From Phymatolithon calcareum (lineage: Eukaryota > Rhodophyta > Florideophyceae > Hapalidiales), in the NCBI GenBank assembly GCA_977006965.1, contig OZ345384.1, positions 434,001 to 498,000 of the forward strand: a stretch of 64,000 nt of DNA, in the 5' to 3' direction. The notes below the pieces were generated by a model. The model made no database searches, was not told where the DNA came from, and saw only the letters and a program-made list of their open reading frames with translations. This document shows, piece by piece, positions 31,100 to 41,342 of this stretch; position 1 is the first letter of the stretch; each line of letters begins with the position of its first letter. The position numbers were made by a program, and so were the translations under genes.

Positions 31100-31925
31100 A
31101 GCTTTTACTGACTCAGAAATTCATCACAATCATCACTATCATCTCTCTTCCAAATAAAGCTATTTAGTGAAAACCATTTGCTCCTAGTCCTGATTGTCAT
31201 GCTCTACAGCGCTCCTGAGCTGCGTCAAATGAACGAAAACGGAAACTATCGAGTGATACCTCAATAGCTACCACTCATCCAAGAAGTTCTTACTATACTT
31301 GAGGGTTTCGTGGTAATTGTCCAATGAAACGCCTCTCGCATAAAGCGCGAAGGTGACTGTATCAATGCCGTATCGCGCTGAGATTCCACAGCATTGTCAT
31401 CCAGTTCATTATACAATTAATATCTCTCTCTGCTTCGCACGGTAGTTCCCCACTGATTGCGTTAGCAGTCGACTGGACAGCTCTCTCGACGCGTTTCTGT
31501 CATGATAATGTAGAGAGAACTTGCTTGCTTTCTTCTATCCGATCGATATTCCAGTGCAAGGCAAAAGTTTGTCAGAGCGTGTCCACGATACTGAGGAAAA
31601 CGGTGGGTTTGTTGGAGGGCCTTGACGGGCACCGAGGGTCTATCCCATGTGACGGTCTAAAATTAAAATGGAGAGAATTGGACACCATATATACAGGGAT
31701 GTTTGCATGTTGCCCAGCAACTTGATATCTAATGATCATCATCTGCGACCAAATGTTACCTGTTCTGGCTATAACTATCAGCTCGCAATGCAGAGCATGA
31801 TGCTCTGCATTGTGAGCTCAATCGGGTAGTAAGCAGTTTACATAAATACATCCAATCATGCTCCATTGGGTGTAGGATAGATTCGTGGTTTCACATTCGT
31901 GTACCAATCACCTTAACTCCCACTG
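31100..31925. other. Intergenic stretch
   Basis: No coding frame of substance. Holds the 39-bp palindrome at 31780-31818. Confidence 0.5.
31780..31818. repeat. 39-bp near-perfect palindrome
   Basis: AGCTCGCAATGCAGAGCAT, one central G, then its inverted copy with a single mismatch. Could form a 19-bp hairpin. Confidence 0.85.
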
Positions 31926-31929
31926 TCTA

Positions 31930-32010
31930 GGAGGGGGGGAAATTTTATGTTTTTATTTTGCAAGCCCTCAACGCCAGATTTACCAACAACAGAGCAGCTT
32001 GGGTCTCAGT
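31930..32010 (-). mobile_element. LINE family C-like 3' end fragment
   Basis: Read on minus: GAGCAGCTTGGGTCTC is on plus beside the tail. The minus strand gives GCGTTGAGGGCTTGCAAAAT, AAAAACATAAAATTTCCCCC. The variant with GGGTCTCAGTAA recurs at 63.6 kb, so a subfamily. Confidence 0.6.
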
Positions 32011-32029
32011 AACCCACTGTCTAGGCTGA

Positions 32030-33210
32030 ACCCTTCAACAGTAGTTAATACTATAAGTAGGAGAACAACTGTCCAAGACCGAATGGTCAGATATACAGGA
32101 ATCGAAGGAATGCAGAAGCTACTTGATATAGCGACTACCTGGGCGCAGGAAAATGGTATTAGCTGGAACACAAAGCCAGGAAAGAGCGAGATCCTTAAAT
32201 ACAAGGGACTCAGGAAAAACACCTTCCACATTGCGGGTCGAGTTCTTCATCAAGCTTGGAGGCTCTCGTATCTCGGTATAAGCATGAACCACAAAGGCGT
32301 AACAGACGACATGGCGTTATCAAGAGTACGAAATGCAGTGGGGTGCATACACAAACTGCGGGATATTGGAGTCAATGTTCGAGGCTTTCAGCCTGTGACA
32401 TGCATTAGAATCTTCAAGTCGCTTATTTTGCCAAAGTGGGAGTATGCACTCCACGTCACGCCTCTGACAAAGCGATTACAATCAGCAATCGAATCTGCAG
32501 AAGGTTTATTCTTCAAGTATGTTTTTGGGACATATGCCCAGCACCGCCATGGAAGAATGCGAGTTCTGTGCCGACTAGAACCACCTGCCATGAGGAGAAG
32601 ACACCAAGCAGAAAGGTTCTCTGCGAGTCTAGTGAAACAGAAGAAGCGCCTCGACGAAGCAGATGAGTATTCTGGGAGAGATGAAGATATTAAGGAGGCA
32701 ACCAAGGACATAGAGTGCCTCAAGAAATATGAAGATCTGCAGCAAGCTCTCGACAAAGCCAGGGAGGGCTCAGTCTCAAAGAAAGGGCGACGAAAAGAAA
32801 GCATTGAGTTATGGGCAGAGGAAGAAGAGGGAAGATCGCTCGAGATACCAACTGATTCGAACAATCTACCGATGGTTCTCCGCGTAAGAGAAAGGTCTAC
32901 ACGGTTGCGATGCCTACGGCTGATATTCAATAGAGCACCTCTTTGGAGAAAATCAGTACTTGGTGCACACTTTGGTGTCACAGCCGTGATTGAGCTGGTC
33001 GCGCTCCAACGCATTCTATCTTCATCCAAGATTAGTCCTGAAATTGAATATGAATGTAAGCGACTCACTAGAGCACTTGTTGGGAGAGAAATACGAATCA
33101 AGGATATACTGAACAGTCAAACTACGTGAGCTTAGAAAATCGTGCGAAAGCGGCCCTGTTACTCTTCAAGAGAGGCCTTGGGAGCTTTTAAAATAAATCA
33201 ACACATATCC
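32030..33210 (+). pseudogene. LINE family B RT, thumb to C-terminus and 3' tail (longest B copy)
   Basis: Open plus frame to a stop at 33129. It has LLDIATTWAQENGISWNTKP, GKSEI, LSYLGISMNHKGVTDD, IRIFKSLILPKWEYALHVTP, LCRLEPPAMRRRHQAERFSA and a C-terminal SVLGAHFGVTAVIELVALQR, ending KDILNSQTT. It starts downstream of motif C, so it lacks the catalytic palm and is 5'-truncated although uninterrupted. The 3' tail GGCCTTGGGAGCTTTTAAAA, TAAATCAACACATATCCCC ends near 33210. It is the empty-site reference for the piggyBac-like insertion at 20.6 kb. Confidence 0.85.
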
Positions 33211-33289
33211 CCTACAGGAATCGTCCCAATTCAATTTTTATTGCAATGAATTGCAAATATCTATTTATTGCGCGGAGTTTTAGCTTTTG

Positions 33290-35065
33290 CAATTGTAATG
33301 GATGGATGGATGGATTTCTGTTTTATTGAAGCTCCCTTAGTCAATTATCATTGCACCTGAGAGACTTTTCGTTGCGCTAAAATCCTTCGCTTACGTTTTC
33401 ATTTTGATTTCGGACATTTTCTTTGGACGGTATCAACTGCCATTTCCAGTATCTCTTTTTGAATATCGGAAAGTCGTTGCTTGGGCATTAAGTTTGAGAT
33501 AACTGTGAGAGCTTCATCGAGTTCAGAATCTTCGTTTCTTGCTTGTTCTTGCCAGGGATATGGGAAGCGGTGAAATAACCAGTGCGTGCAAAGAAGCCTG
33601 TGCTTTGCTCTTTTGAGGGTGAGGAATGGTGGTAGTTCGTTCTTGATGGGCTGAGGAGGGCGCCGGCCCTCCCGTCCTGTGGGTTTCGAAGGGAGACATG
33701 CTTCCCATTCTTCTTTTGCGTTCTTCAGCGTTCTTGCGTTTACGCTTGTCGTAGCGTCTCGGGTGTGTGCAAATTCCTCTGTAGAGGTACAGAGAAGAGC
33801 TTTGTGAAGCATATCGTTTGTCGCGTTCAATATTGCCAGTCGTGTTGTGCCCTTGGGAAGCTCAAGTGCCTGTTTTCTTCGAAATTTCTGTGCTGTTATG
33901 AACTTGGAGCCCAAATGCGCTTGGCGTAGTTGAATGGATTCCAGGCGGCATATTCCTCGAAAGCGGGCCTGCATATTCTTGCACCAGGTTCCGAACATTG
34001 TAGAGAATAGGTTACTCTCTACGGCGTCCTGTGCGCGAAGGATGTTACGCATCAGATCTGGGAGCGGGAGAAGATACTCTGTCATTGGACGGACGAGGGC
34101 CTTATATAGTCTTAAGCATGTCGAGGGTGCGAACCCTTCCCGTGGAGTCCGATGTTTCCGAGAAGCATCAGTCGATTGTGTGCAGCATCTATTCTGGAAA
34201 GCGTAGAGGTTTCTGTTACGCCGTTCGAAGATATGGAGATGCCCAGATATGTAGTTTCGGACACAGTCTCGATTTCTTTTCTTGCAAGAACGAATTTGAA
34301 GCTTTCGTTTGCACCATTGGGAGTTATGACGCAACTCTTCCCGACATTTGTATTCCAGACCATCTCGGTAGAGGCGGCCCAGTCCGAGGCTATGTCCAGG
34401 AGCAATTGAAGCCCTATTGGGGAAAAGCGCGAAGTATGACGTCGTCCGCGAGAAATGTGGCCGGGCTTTTAGAATAATGAAACGTAATTCTTGACAAGCT
34501 CTCAGCAAGAACGTCCATGAAGATATTATATAGCGCCGGTGATAGTGGTGATCCTTGTGGGACCCCTTTGTTGATTACAAACCGATTATTTCGGTCGTCC
34601 GTAGGAGTATAGATCATGCTAGGTTGGAGAAAGTACATAACCCATGAGACCAGTGTTGCAGGAAGCCTCTTCTTGAGAAGTCGAGATAGAACGTGTCTTG
34701 GCATGGTGTCGAAAGCCTTCGAAAGGTCGAGAACGGCAATTTTTTTAGTAGTATTTATTAAACGCTCTCAGTAACACTCTTTAGACTGTAAGGGAGATGC
34801 GTTTCAGTTGCTACAGCCTTGTAGCATAGTATAACATTCATATATGCTTCTTCCGCAATCTTGTATATCGTGGCCCTAGCTGCAAAAACCCACATCGGAC
34901 GGATGTGGGAAAAGCTTAGAGTCCTCTATGCGCTCAGCGGCGATTCGAGCTCGCAATTCTTATCCTTTGTTTTTCTATTCCATGTCCTCGTAAAAGGCAC
35001 TGGTAATTCTGAAATATGGTCCTTCATCGAGAACGGCAATGTTCCTGTGACCATTTTTGATTGCC
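33290..35065 (-). pseudogene. LINE family F reverse transcriptase, motif A to tail, interrupted
   Basis: Minus strand. Motif A (AVLDLSKAFDTMPR) spans the family A insertion at 34741-35026. Motif B GVPQGSPLSPALYNIFMD and motif C TFLADDVILRA are near 34.5 kb. Then YLGISISSNGVTETSTLSRI, LRLYKALVRPMTEYLLPLPD, LLCTHWLFHRFPYPWQEQ, with a stop at 33399. The tail TCTCAGGTGCAATGATAATT, GGGAGCTTCAATAAAACAG ends in ATCC repeats (33300-33318). At least two frameshifts. Confidence 0.85.
34741..35026 (-). mobile_element. LINE family A 3' end with 14-bp target duplication and hairpin
   Basis: TCGAGAACGGCAAT flanks it (34727-34740, 35027-35040). Removal restores the family F motif A frame. It contains the C-terminal DDME-like end, AAGCTTTT, the hairpin CCCACATC-CGTCC-GATGTGGG (34889-34909), TTTTTGCAGCTAGGGC and the terminal CTGAGAGCGTTTAATAAA. 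Confidence 0.88.
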
Positions 35066-35126
35066 GCAATGGGCAATTGTAATGGAGCAGAGTTTCGAAT
35101 TGTAATTGGAGCATAGTTTTCCAATT

Positions 35127-35200
35127 ACGCATCTCCCTTACAGTCTTATGAGTGTTTCTGAGGGCGTTTTTAAACGCTCTCAGATTCAAAATTAAGAAAA
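35127..35200 (+). mobile_element. 74-bp LINE family A tail with 14-bp target duplication
   Basis: ATAGTTTTCCAATT flanks it (35113-35126, 35201-35214). Insert: ACGCATCTCCCTTACAGTCT through CTGAGGGCGTTTTTAAACGC. One of the shortest LINE insertions in the window, defining the extreme 3' end. Confidence 0.85.
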
Positions 35201-35835
35201 ATAGTTTTCCAATTGCAGTTCAAATATAAGCCGTACCGTTTACTTTTTGCAGCCTTACAGCATCGACAGGAAGCAAGGCTGCACCTGTGTGCATCATGAT
35301 GATCTTGCAGAAGTCACTCGACTCACCGAGGACCAATTTGTGTGAAGAGTTCGGGCCTAACTGTGTACTCTCACAGTCTGGGTGGCTCACAGTTGCAGAG
35401 TCGACTTTGCGTTGGTTCCTAATGGTTTATGACATCGGAGGAGGAATAACGAACCAGGGAAATGTCCACGATCATCGTGATGTGCAAGCATACGTATATG
35501 TTCGGTGACATGTCATCAGCAAGGCATCAGGATGGTTCGTATCTGTCCGGACCACGTGTCCCATGTGGAGGAAAGGGGAATATGTAATGATTTATTTAAA
35601 AAAAAGGCAGAGCGGACTGCGACCTATCCAGACCTTGTCGCGATATGTATGATACAAGCTCTTGGGACAGGTTGTAGCTTTTCGACGTGCATAGAAGGTC
35701 CTACTATCAGTCACATCCATAGTCTTGACCGACACATCTGTTGGAGACATCATTGTGACGTCGAAGTGATCGTGAAGAATGGCGAGAGTATCCTTCTTAT
35801 CTTGAGTGACAAAACGCACTTGAAGATCGTCAATT

Positions 35836-35885
35836 TGACTAGATGCTTTGGTAACTTGTAAACAAAATCTACATTTCTTCTTTTT
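35836..35885 (+). mobile_element. LINE family D tail inserted in the pseudogene
   Basis: AGATGCTTTGGTAACTTGTA, AACAAAATCTACATTTCTTC. It falls between SGRWSRK and the RFVTQD block of the membrane-protein paralogue. Confidence 0.65.
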
Positions 35886-36029
35886 CTAGACCATCTTCCC
35901 GATGTCCAGCTTAGGAACGTGGCATTGAGAGGTAGGTTGGTCTGTCGCATGTCTTCTTCACGCGGAGCACGCTATTGGAAATTTGGTTGGAAAACTCCAC
36001 CAAAGCCACAGTTCGTCATTACTCAGATG

Positions 36030-36395
36030 GCACGAACACTCGCACCAGGCTTCTTGAGCATGAACAGTTTTATTTGCTTACCTCGGAAGATATCAACTGG
36101 CCAAAGAGGAGATTGATATCACTGAAAAAGCTATAGACAAGCTTCTCTTCTTCACTATCGTCTTTTACGACGACATGGAATAGACAAGGCGTCAATTGAG
36201 GAAATCTGATCAGTGGACCCCAAGCTTTTCCCTCCCTTTTTACGGGAGAGGGTTTTTGCAGCTAGGGCTACGACGTTAACCCGGGTAACAAGTATTTGAA
36301 TAGATGATCGAAGCTAAAACGGAGCTGCTGAAACGCATCTCCTTTGCCGTCTCATGAGTGCTGCTGAGGGCGTTTAATAAATTCCAAATTCAAAA
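36030..36395 (+). mobile_element. LINE family A C-terminus and 3' end with hairpin
   Basis: Ends of the RT (AIDKLLFFTIVFYDDME-stop at about 36181), then AAGCTTTT, the stem-loop CCCTCCC...GGGAGAGGG (36230-36252), TTTTTGCAGCTAGGGC and CTGAGGGCGTTTAATAAA near 36365-36385. Left boundary uncertain. Inserted in the membrane-protein paralogue. Confidence 0.75.
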
Positions 36396-36899
36396 AAGGT
36401 TTTTGCAGCTTGAGGTTGACATTTGTCATACTCTGAACGCCTTGCATCAACGAAATGGAGCGATTGGTTCCGGTATCGCTCTGATACTGCGACGGAGTAG
36501 CCGGATCGATGCTTGAAAGCCACATTGACGGCACAGAGAAAGTCTGGATATTTTGATTTTGTGTCTCGACTACCTTTTCCTCGTCTCCGCAGGAGTAGAT
36601 ATTGATATCAACAAGAACGAAATCAGCGTCGCAATGAAAAAATGACTTTACAAACGGTGCACAAGACGAAGACGTTGGGGTTTGGCTGGGCATTTGGACT
36701 TCGACATGGAATATCGGAGGGGGGATGAAGAAGATTTTTATTAAAAGTGACCAGAGCGTCGGCAGTCGCATGGGCGAGTGCGAATGACATTGGGAGCAGA
36801 ACGCGGAAGGGAAACTTGGTGTACGCAGATCTAAAAATCTTTTTTGCCAGCGAGGTATATGGCAATTGCAATCTACTTTCCACCGTAGCACAGCTCCAG

Positions 36900-38250
36900 T
36901 TTGATGCCTACTTTTCCTTGTAGCTCGCCTCCTGGGGCGACTGTATAAGGAGTTACTCCAAGTAACTCAGAGGCCGCCTGAGCATCGCAAGACCCTGCAC
37001 AATGCCGCGATGCAAACTAGCCAGGGACGCTCACCATACGCATATCAATGACCACGCGCGCTCCTTAGACCGACACCGCGGTCTACGACTCTCAGCGCGC
37101 CATACGCGACCATGCCGCCTCGCACTCGCAGACACTCTCGCCTGCGCCTCGCGACAACGGCAAACATATGCTAAGGGGTTCGTCCTTAACGGGCACCAAC
37201 ATCATCCCATAGATCCGCGGACACCCGCCCAGAGCATGTACGTCCACCCACATAGCCCTTATCAGCAACCTTGTCGTGCGCCCATCAGCGCAAAGCCGTG
37301 CCACGAACGGTGCTAGCCGACCACGACCATTGCCGTGATGCGCAACGTGCACAATAAACTTCTAAATCCGCAATTTGGAGTGAATACCCAGAGAGCTGCC
37401 ACCTTCTTCGCGACCTTCCCGTCAGAGGAGGCTGCCAAATCGGAACTCCCTACTGTGATCACCACCCGAAATTCCCACGTATGAGGTTTGTTTGACTTCT
37501 TCTCTGCCAGAGACCGATTCCTCCTTTGGGTGCAGCAGTACTGTACTGTCGAGTATACAACGCGGGCGATTTACGACACTAAACAACTAAACAACAGGGC
37601 CGAAACCATAATTCGCGCGCCCAATTCACCGGCGCGCTCATTCGAGTACCTTGTCAGCAGCATCAGCTTGCGCCCATCACCGCCCGCACGTCAACATCTG
37701 CGCGTCTGTGCGCTCATAACTGGCCCGATCCTTGCCACAGAACGCGCCAGACGAACCAGTGCGTATGCGGAGCTGCTCCAAGTGAGCATTGAAGCCAGCT
37801 GCCGCTTGCAGACCCCACAAACGTGGCGCCCATTCGGGTCACGGCAACTGTAGAGCTTGGCGACCAAATCAGGCAGCAGACCTGAATGTTTACAGACAGA
37901 GGTATTAATTACCGCGGTAACGCTCACGCGCTCAGCATCACTGAACGGGAAGACCTTGCGAGAACAGTCCTCAAATGCATTCGGTACGACACGAGCGCAG
38001 CATGATATGAGAAGCCAGGGAAAATCGCACGTGTACTTATTTAGCTTGCGCTCACTTTAATGGTCCAACGCGCTGCTCAATTGTCCCCTTCAGTGAGGCG
38101 CTGGTAATACCTAAAATATTAATCCATTCCGCCGGTCTCAAACGATCAGCTTGCTTTTCGTATCCAGCAGCATGCTTCTCCATCTGCCACTCCTCGATCC
38201 GCGCCGGAGAGCTTACCACCATCTCTACGCCCATGAAATACACTGGATAT
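36900..38250. other. GC-richer block with unassigned coding-like frames
   Basis: Composition is visibly more GC-rich than its flanks. Minus-strand frames look protein-like, e.g. VCKHSGLLPDLVAKLYSCRD, GRHVCGVCKRQL (37.69-37.93 kb, Cys spacing like a zinc-binding site) and IEEWQMEKHAAGYEKQADRL (38.05-38.24 kb). They sit in different frames and I cannot connect them into one gene. Could be a decayed element or an intron-containing gene. Confidence 0.35.
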
Positions 38251-38444
38251 TAACGACCTTCACAATAAGTGCTAATGCTAGATTTCAATGTTAAACCCAT
38301 CTCCACTTGAAGGAATTGTTTGAACATTGCAGGGCTTCAGAAGATACTCGGAGAGGGCTCTGCAAAGACCGTGGTGAGCATAGGTTGAATTGTAGGGGTT
38401 CATGCACTAATTTATTACATAGCACCTTCTACATCAGTGATCTT

Positions 38445-38515
38445 GACATTCTCAAGGTTGTCTCATGCGTCTGCAAACGCGTTTTTAAATTTTAAATAAA
38501 AATCAAAATTTCTTG
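38445..38515 (+). mobile_element. LINE family D-like tail
   Basis: GCGTCTGCAAACGCGTTTTT, AAATTTTAAATAAAAATC, TTTCTTGTTC. Divergent copy of the family D end, just downstream of the glycosyltransferase gene. Confidence 0.55.
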
Positions 38516-38663
38516 TTCTACTCCACATCAATGAAAATGCTTGCACGGGCACACCCTACTTCTAGGTGTTCAAGTTGCTTGACTATTTCAATTAACAATC
38601 AGAAAAATCTATGTGCAGTCTCCTTTTCTTCATTTAATCTCGAGTGATCACCATGTTTGCAAC

Positions 38664-39923
38664 TTACTTGGGGTTCGAGCTGGGCTCAAAAATCCCACAT
38701 GATTCTGGTGTAATTACGGTGTACGAGAGAGCCTCGCCGACCCAGAAGGCCATCTCCGAGAACCCTGACTGGAAAGAAAGGATATGCCCTGCATTTCCAA
38801 GAAGTCTCATTTCCGCGTGCAGCTCCATTACGTTCTCTCGAGCGCTTTTCATGTGACTGCGAATTCTCGTATAATGTCTAACGGAGCTCTGCAAGTAGAA
38901 AACCTCCGATCCGGGCCGAATTGTTCTCATCTGGTTCCCAAACTTTGACCTGAACCTTTCGGTATCCGTTGCAAGAAACACCTTCGGATTTTCTTCCCCG
39001 AGTCTGATGGACATATCCTTAACGTGTCGAGCAAAACATCGCGCCACTACATCCTCCTTCCCTTGAAACTTGGAGAAGCGTCGGCTCTGATATTCACCTG
39101 TGCCGATTCCTAGCCTCGCGTGCACTGCAATGTATTGACGTGGTGCTGCGGTAGCGGGGAATCGATTGAAGTCGATGCATGCGTAAGTCGGATGCGGTGC
39201 GCATAGCTGAAATTGTTCTTTCAGTTTGCGCTGCGTTTCCACGACCTCGTTTGACGGTGAGAGTAGCAATTTTGCAAGCTTCCGGCGAACAGGCACAGTG
39301 AAAAGAGGGATCTGGACTCCAGTCCAGCGCTCCGTCCTCAGGCGATCTATGAGGTGGTTGGTCAATGCCTGGTGACCAGTTGCAACAGAAACTGTATGGA
39401 TATTGCTTTTGAGCATCTTGTACATAAACTTGTCTCGGTGCTGGTAGTAATGGAAGTGCTCGCGCCGTTCACCACGACGAGGGTCAGGCGCATCTACTGA
39501 GGCATTGTAAACGAAACGAGCTTGCGTGTGTTTGTCAAGCAGGGTTGAAATCGGAATCGGTTTTGTCCAGTTTACCAGGAATAGACGGTTCGTGAGTACG
39601 GCGAAGGCATATACTCTTAGCATGCCACGGATGTTGTCACCCAGACCGGCTTCGACGGGATTGAAGACCACTCTACGACTCGCGGTATGGCGGTTCTCGT
39701 TGTGCCATTGCAGGTAGTCATGTATCCAAAACTGTTTCGCAATATCGGAATGATTTGCTCCTCGTCGTTGCAGATCTTTGACATTCAGGGGCGCCCATTT
39801 TAGACAGTACGACAGAACGAGTAGCGGCGCGGCCACGAAAATGAGACGTGAGAGATGCCGAGGTACGGTCAAATTATTCTGTGAAGAACGTTTTCGGAGG
39901 GGAGATTTTTCAATTGAGCTCAT
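38664..39923 (-). CDS. Fucosyltransferase-like type II membrane glycosyltransferase, 419 aa
   Basis: The frame is open upstream to 40118, but that part is LINE tail and begins GTG. ATG at 39923 gives a short basic tail then a membrane anchor (RLIFVAAPLLVLSYCLKW, residues 26-43), the normal Golgi type II layout. The lumenal part shows the order seen in GT23/GT37/NodZ-type fucosyltransferases: NPVEAGLGDNIRGML (88-102), a YIAVHARLGIG block (264-274) where family members have H-x-R, KVFLATDTERF (314-324) and ILSFQSGFSEMAFWVG (381-396). It likely transfers fucose from GDP-fucose to a glycan in the secretory path, possibly in wall polysaccharide or glycoprotein synthesis. Acceptor unknown. Intact. 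A (TGAA)n-tailed LINE remnant sits just upstream. Confidence 0.75.
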   Translation of the reverse strand: MSSIEKSPLRKRSSQNNLTVPRHLSRLIFVAAPLLVLSYCLKWAPLNVKDLQRRGANHSDIAKQFWIHDYLQWHNENRHTASRRVVFNPVEAGLGDNIRGMLRVYAFAVLTNRLFLVNWTKPIPISTLLDKHTQARFVYNASVDAPDPRRGERREHFHYYQHRDKFMYKMLKSNIHTVSVATGHQALTNHLIDRLRTERWTGVQIPLFTVPVRRKLAKLLLSPSNEVVETQRKLKEQFQLCAPHPTYACIDFNRFPATAAPRQYIAVHARLGIGTGEYQSRRFSKFQGKEDVVARCFARHVKDMSIRLGEENPKVFLATDTERFRSKFGNQMRTIRPGSEVFYLQSSVRHYTRIRSHMKSARENVMELHAEMRLLGNAGHILSFQSGFSEMAFWVGEALSYTVITPESCGIFEPSSNPK

Positions 39924-40054
39924 TGCGACGTGGTGTAGAGAAATGATCTTGACGGCGCAGTGACTATTCAGAGCATTCTGTCCAAACATACCCTTTCTGT
40001 TTTCAGCCTTTTGCTTCAATGTTTGTATATGTCCCCTTTTCCAGGTGCAGCTAT

Positions 40055-40215
40055 GATGCGTCAGACCAACGCCAGAATCAATCTTTGGGGACGCACCTGG
40101 ACGAGACGTGAAAGCCACAGTCGAAACTCGCTAATGATAGGATAGAATGGAAGAAACTTAGGCCCTCGAATCTGTACTAGCCCCATTTAGGGAAAAGGCA
40201 AAAGGAATGAATGAA
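40055..40215 (+). mobile_element. LINE family G tail, 5'-truncated
   Basis: CCAGAATCAATCTTTGGGG, then GTCGAAACTCGC, GAAACTTAGGCCCTCG and AATGAATGAATG. Colinear with 24.03-24.18 kb. Lies about 130 bp upstream of the glycosyltransferase ATG, so it may include or displace its promoter. Confidence 0.7.
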
Positions 40216-40219
40216 TGCC

Positions 40220-41256
40220 ACTTTTTGGCTTAGAGCGGTACGACAGCGACTGCTACAGTATGGCGTGCGCTGCCTAAGCTGCACAGCGAGGAATAGATTC
40301 TTGAAAGTTGGATTCAATTCCACTTCTAAACACATTACGACGCGACTCCGCGATTTTTTCTTTTCAATGAATGTTGCACTAGACGAAATGGTAATAGGCC
40401 GCAGATGTTGTACAATGTCAAAATTGTATACTGATAGTTTGGAAGACTATTTAAATCTTGAGACACCCTGCATCGACACAATTGTGACTAGTCACTCCAG
40501 CGTCTTGAACAATCGGAGTGCCACTTGCTCGGATCATAGAAATAACTTCCCCTTAACAAAAGAAGACATAATCGAAAAGAATCGCAACATGTCCGATCGC
40601 ACCTCTTGATTGCTGGATGCTTTAGAATGATCTGCATTGTACTTCGATTGTTTTCCGAACAAATACTTTCAACTAAATCGGGATAGTACGGGCTGATAGA
40701 GCTTTCACTTCTATTCAAAAAAGACTACTATGCATTTGTGCAGCCATGCTTTTAGATTTGGCGGAATACTGTACCTGAATGCAGGGAAGCATGGTTGGGG
40801 ACTGAGAAGCAATACAGTTTTGAGTCCTGAACATGCTTGACGCAAAATTATCTAGTGAAAGCGTTCACCAATTTGATGCAGTAACAATACCTAAGCAACT
40901 TCACCCTGACGAATTCTTAATTCTTGATGGGGAGCCCGAAGACAAGCCCTTTCAGTGCACAGTACTATTAATTCCGAAAGCTGTATATTTAGAAATGCGC
41001 TCCCTGTGTACCTGAGACTTGCTTTCGTGCGATGTAAAGAACGCAATGATAATGATAAGCTACTCGCTGAGCTGCATTTGCACAACGGTTTACAGTAATT
41101 TAACGGAATTGGATCTCTAATGCAAATCCTGGATTCGAGAACTGCATTTTACGCCCATTTGATCATAGGCGGCTCAAGATTTCTGAACGTAAACCTCGAA
41201 CTCGATGCAAGCGTCTCTGACATACTATCTCTCATCAGCAACTGTCAATAAAAAGA
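40220..41256. other. Gene-poor AT-rich stretch
   Basis: A 132-codon plus frame (40211-40609) starts in the LINE tail and shows no domain. Nothing else supported. Confidence 0.45.
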
Positions 41257-41342
41257 TTTGAGGAAATTCGCTGCATGGACCGAAAAAGGGGGCAAAATTC
41301 GCTAAATCGGCACCCCTTGCAATAACTACTACTCGTTATGAT
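41257..41342. repeat. MULE left terminal inverted repeat
   Basis: 86 bp, outer end TTTGAGGAAATTCGC, inner end CTCGTTATGAT. Confidence 0.9.

Larger units (their letters stand above)
35592..36891 (-). pseudogene. Broken paralogue of the 30 kb type I membrane protein
   Basis: Minus-strand segments parallel residues of the gene at 30161: VQSMTNVNLKLQK near 36.43 kb (VQTVSHVNLTRQN), GVFQPNFQ near 36.0 kb (PVLFQLSY), LPLNATFLSWTSGRWSRK near 35.93 kb (LGATYLSWISSKF), and MRFVTQDKKDTLAILHDHFD with YARRKATTCPKSL near 35.65-35.82 kb. It is cut by a family A LINE end (about 36.03-36.395 kb) and a family D tail (about 35.84-35.885 kb) and carries stops. The N-terminal part from 36891 (signal-like FRVLLPMSFALAHATA) is the least certain. 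Confidence 0.65.

Noticed and set aside
37002-37316. His/Arg-rich plus-strand frame as a gene
   Set aside because: No domain, overlapping frames on both strands, biased composition.
39924-40118. N-terminal extension of the glycosyltransferase
   Set aside because: Begins with GTG, lies in family G LINE tail and precedes a normal type II anchor; the ATG at 39923 is better.
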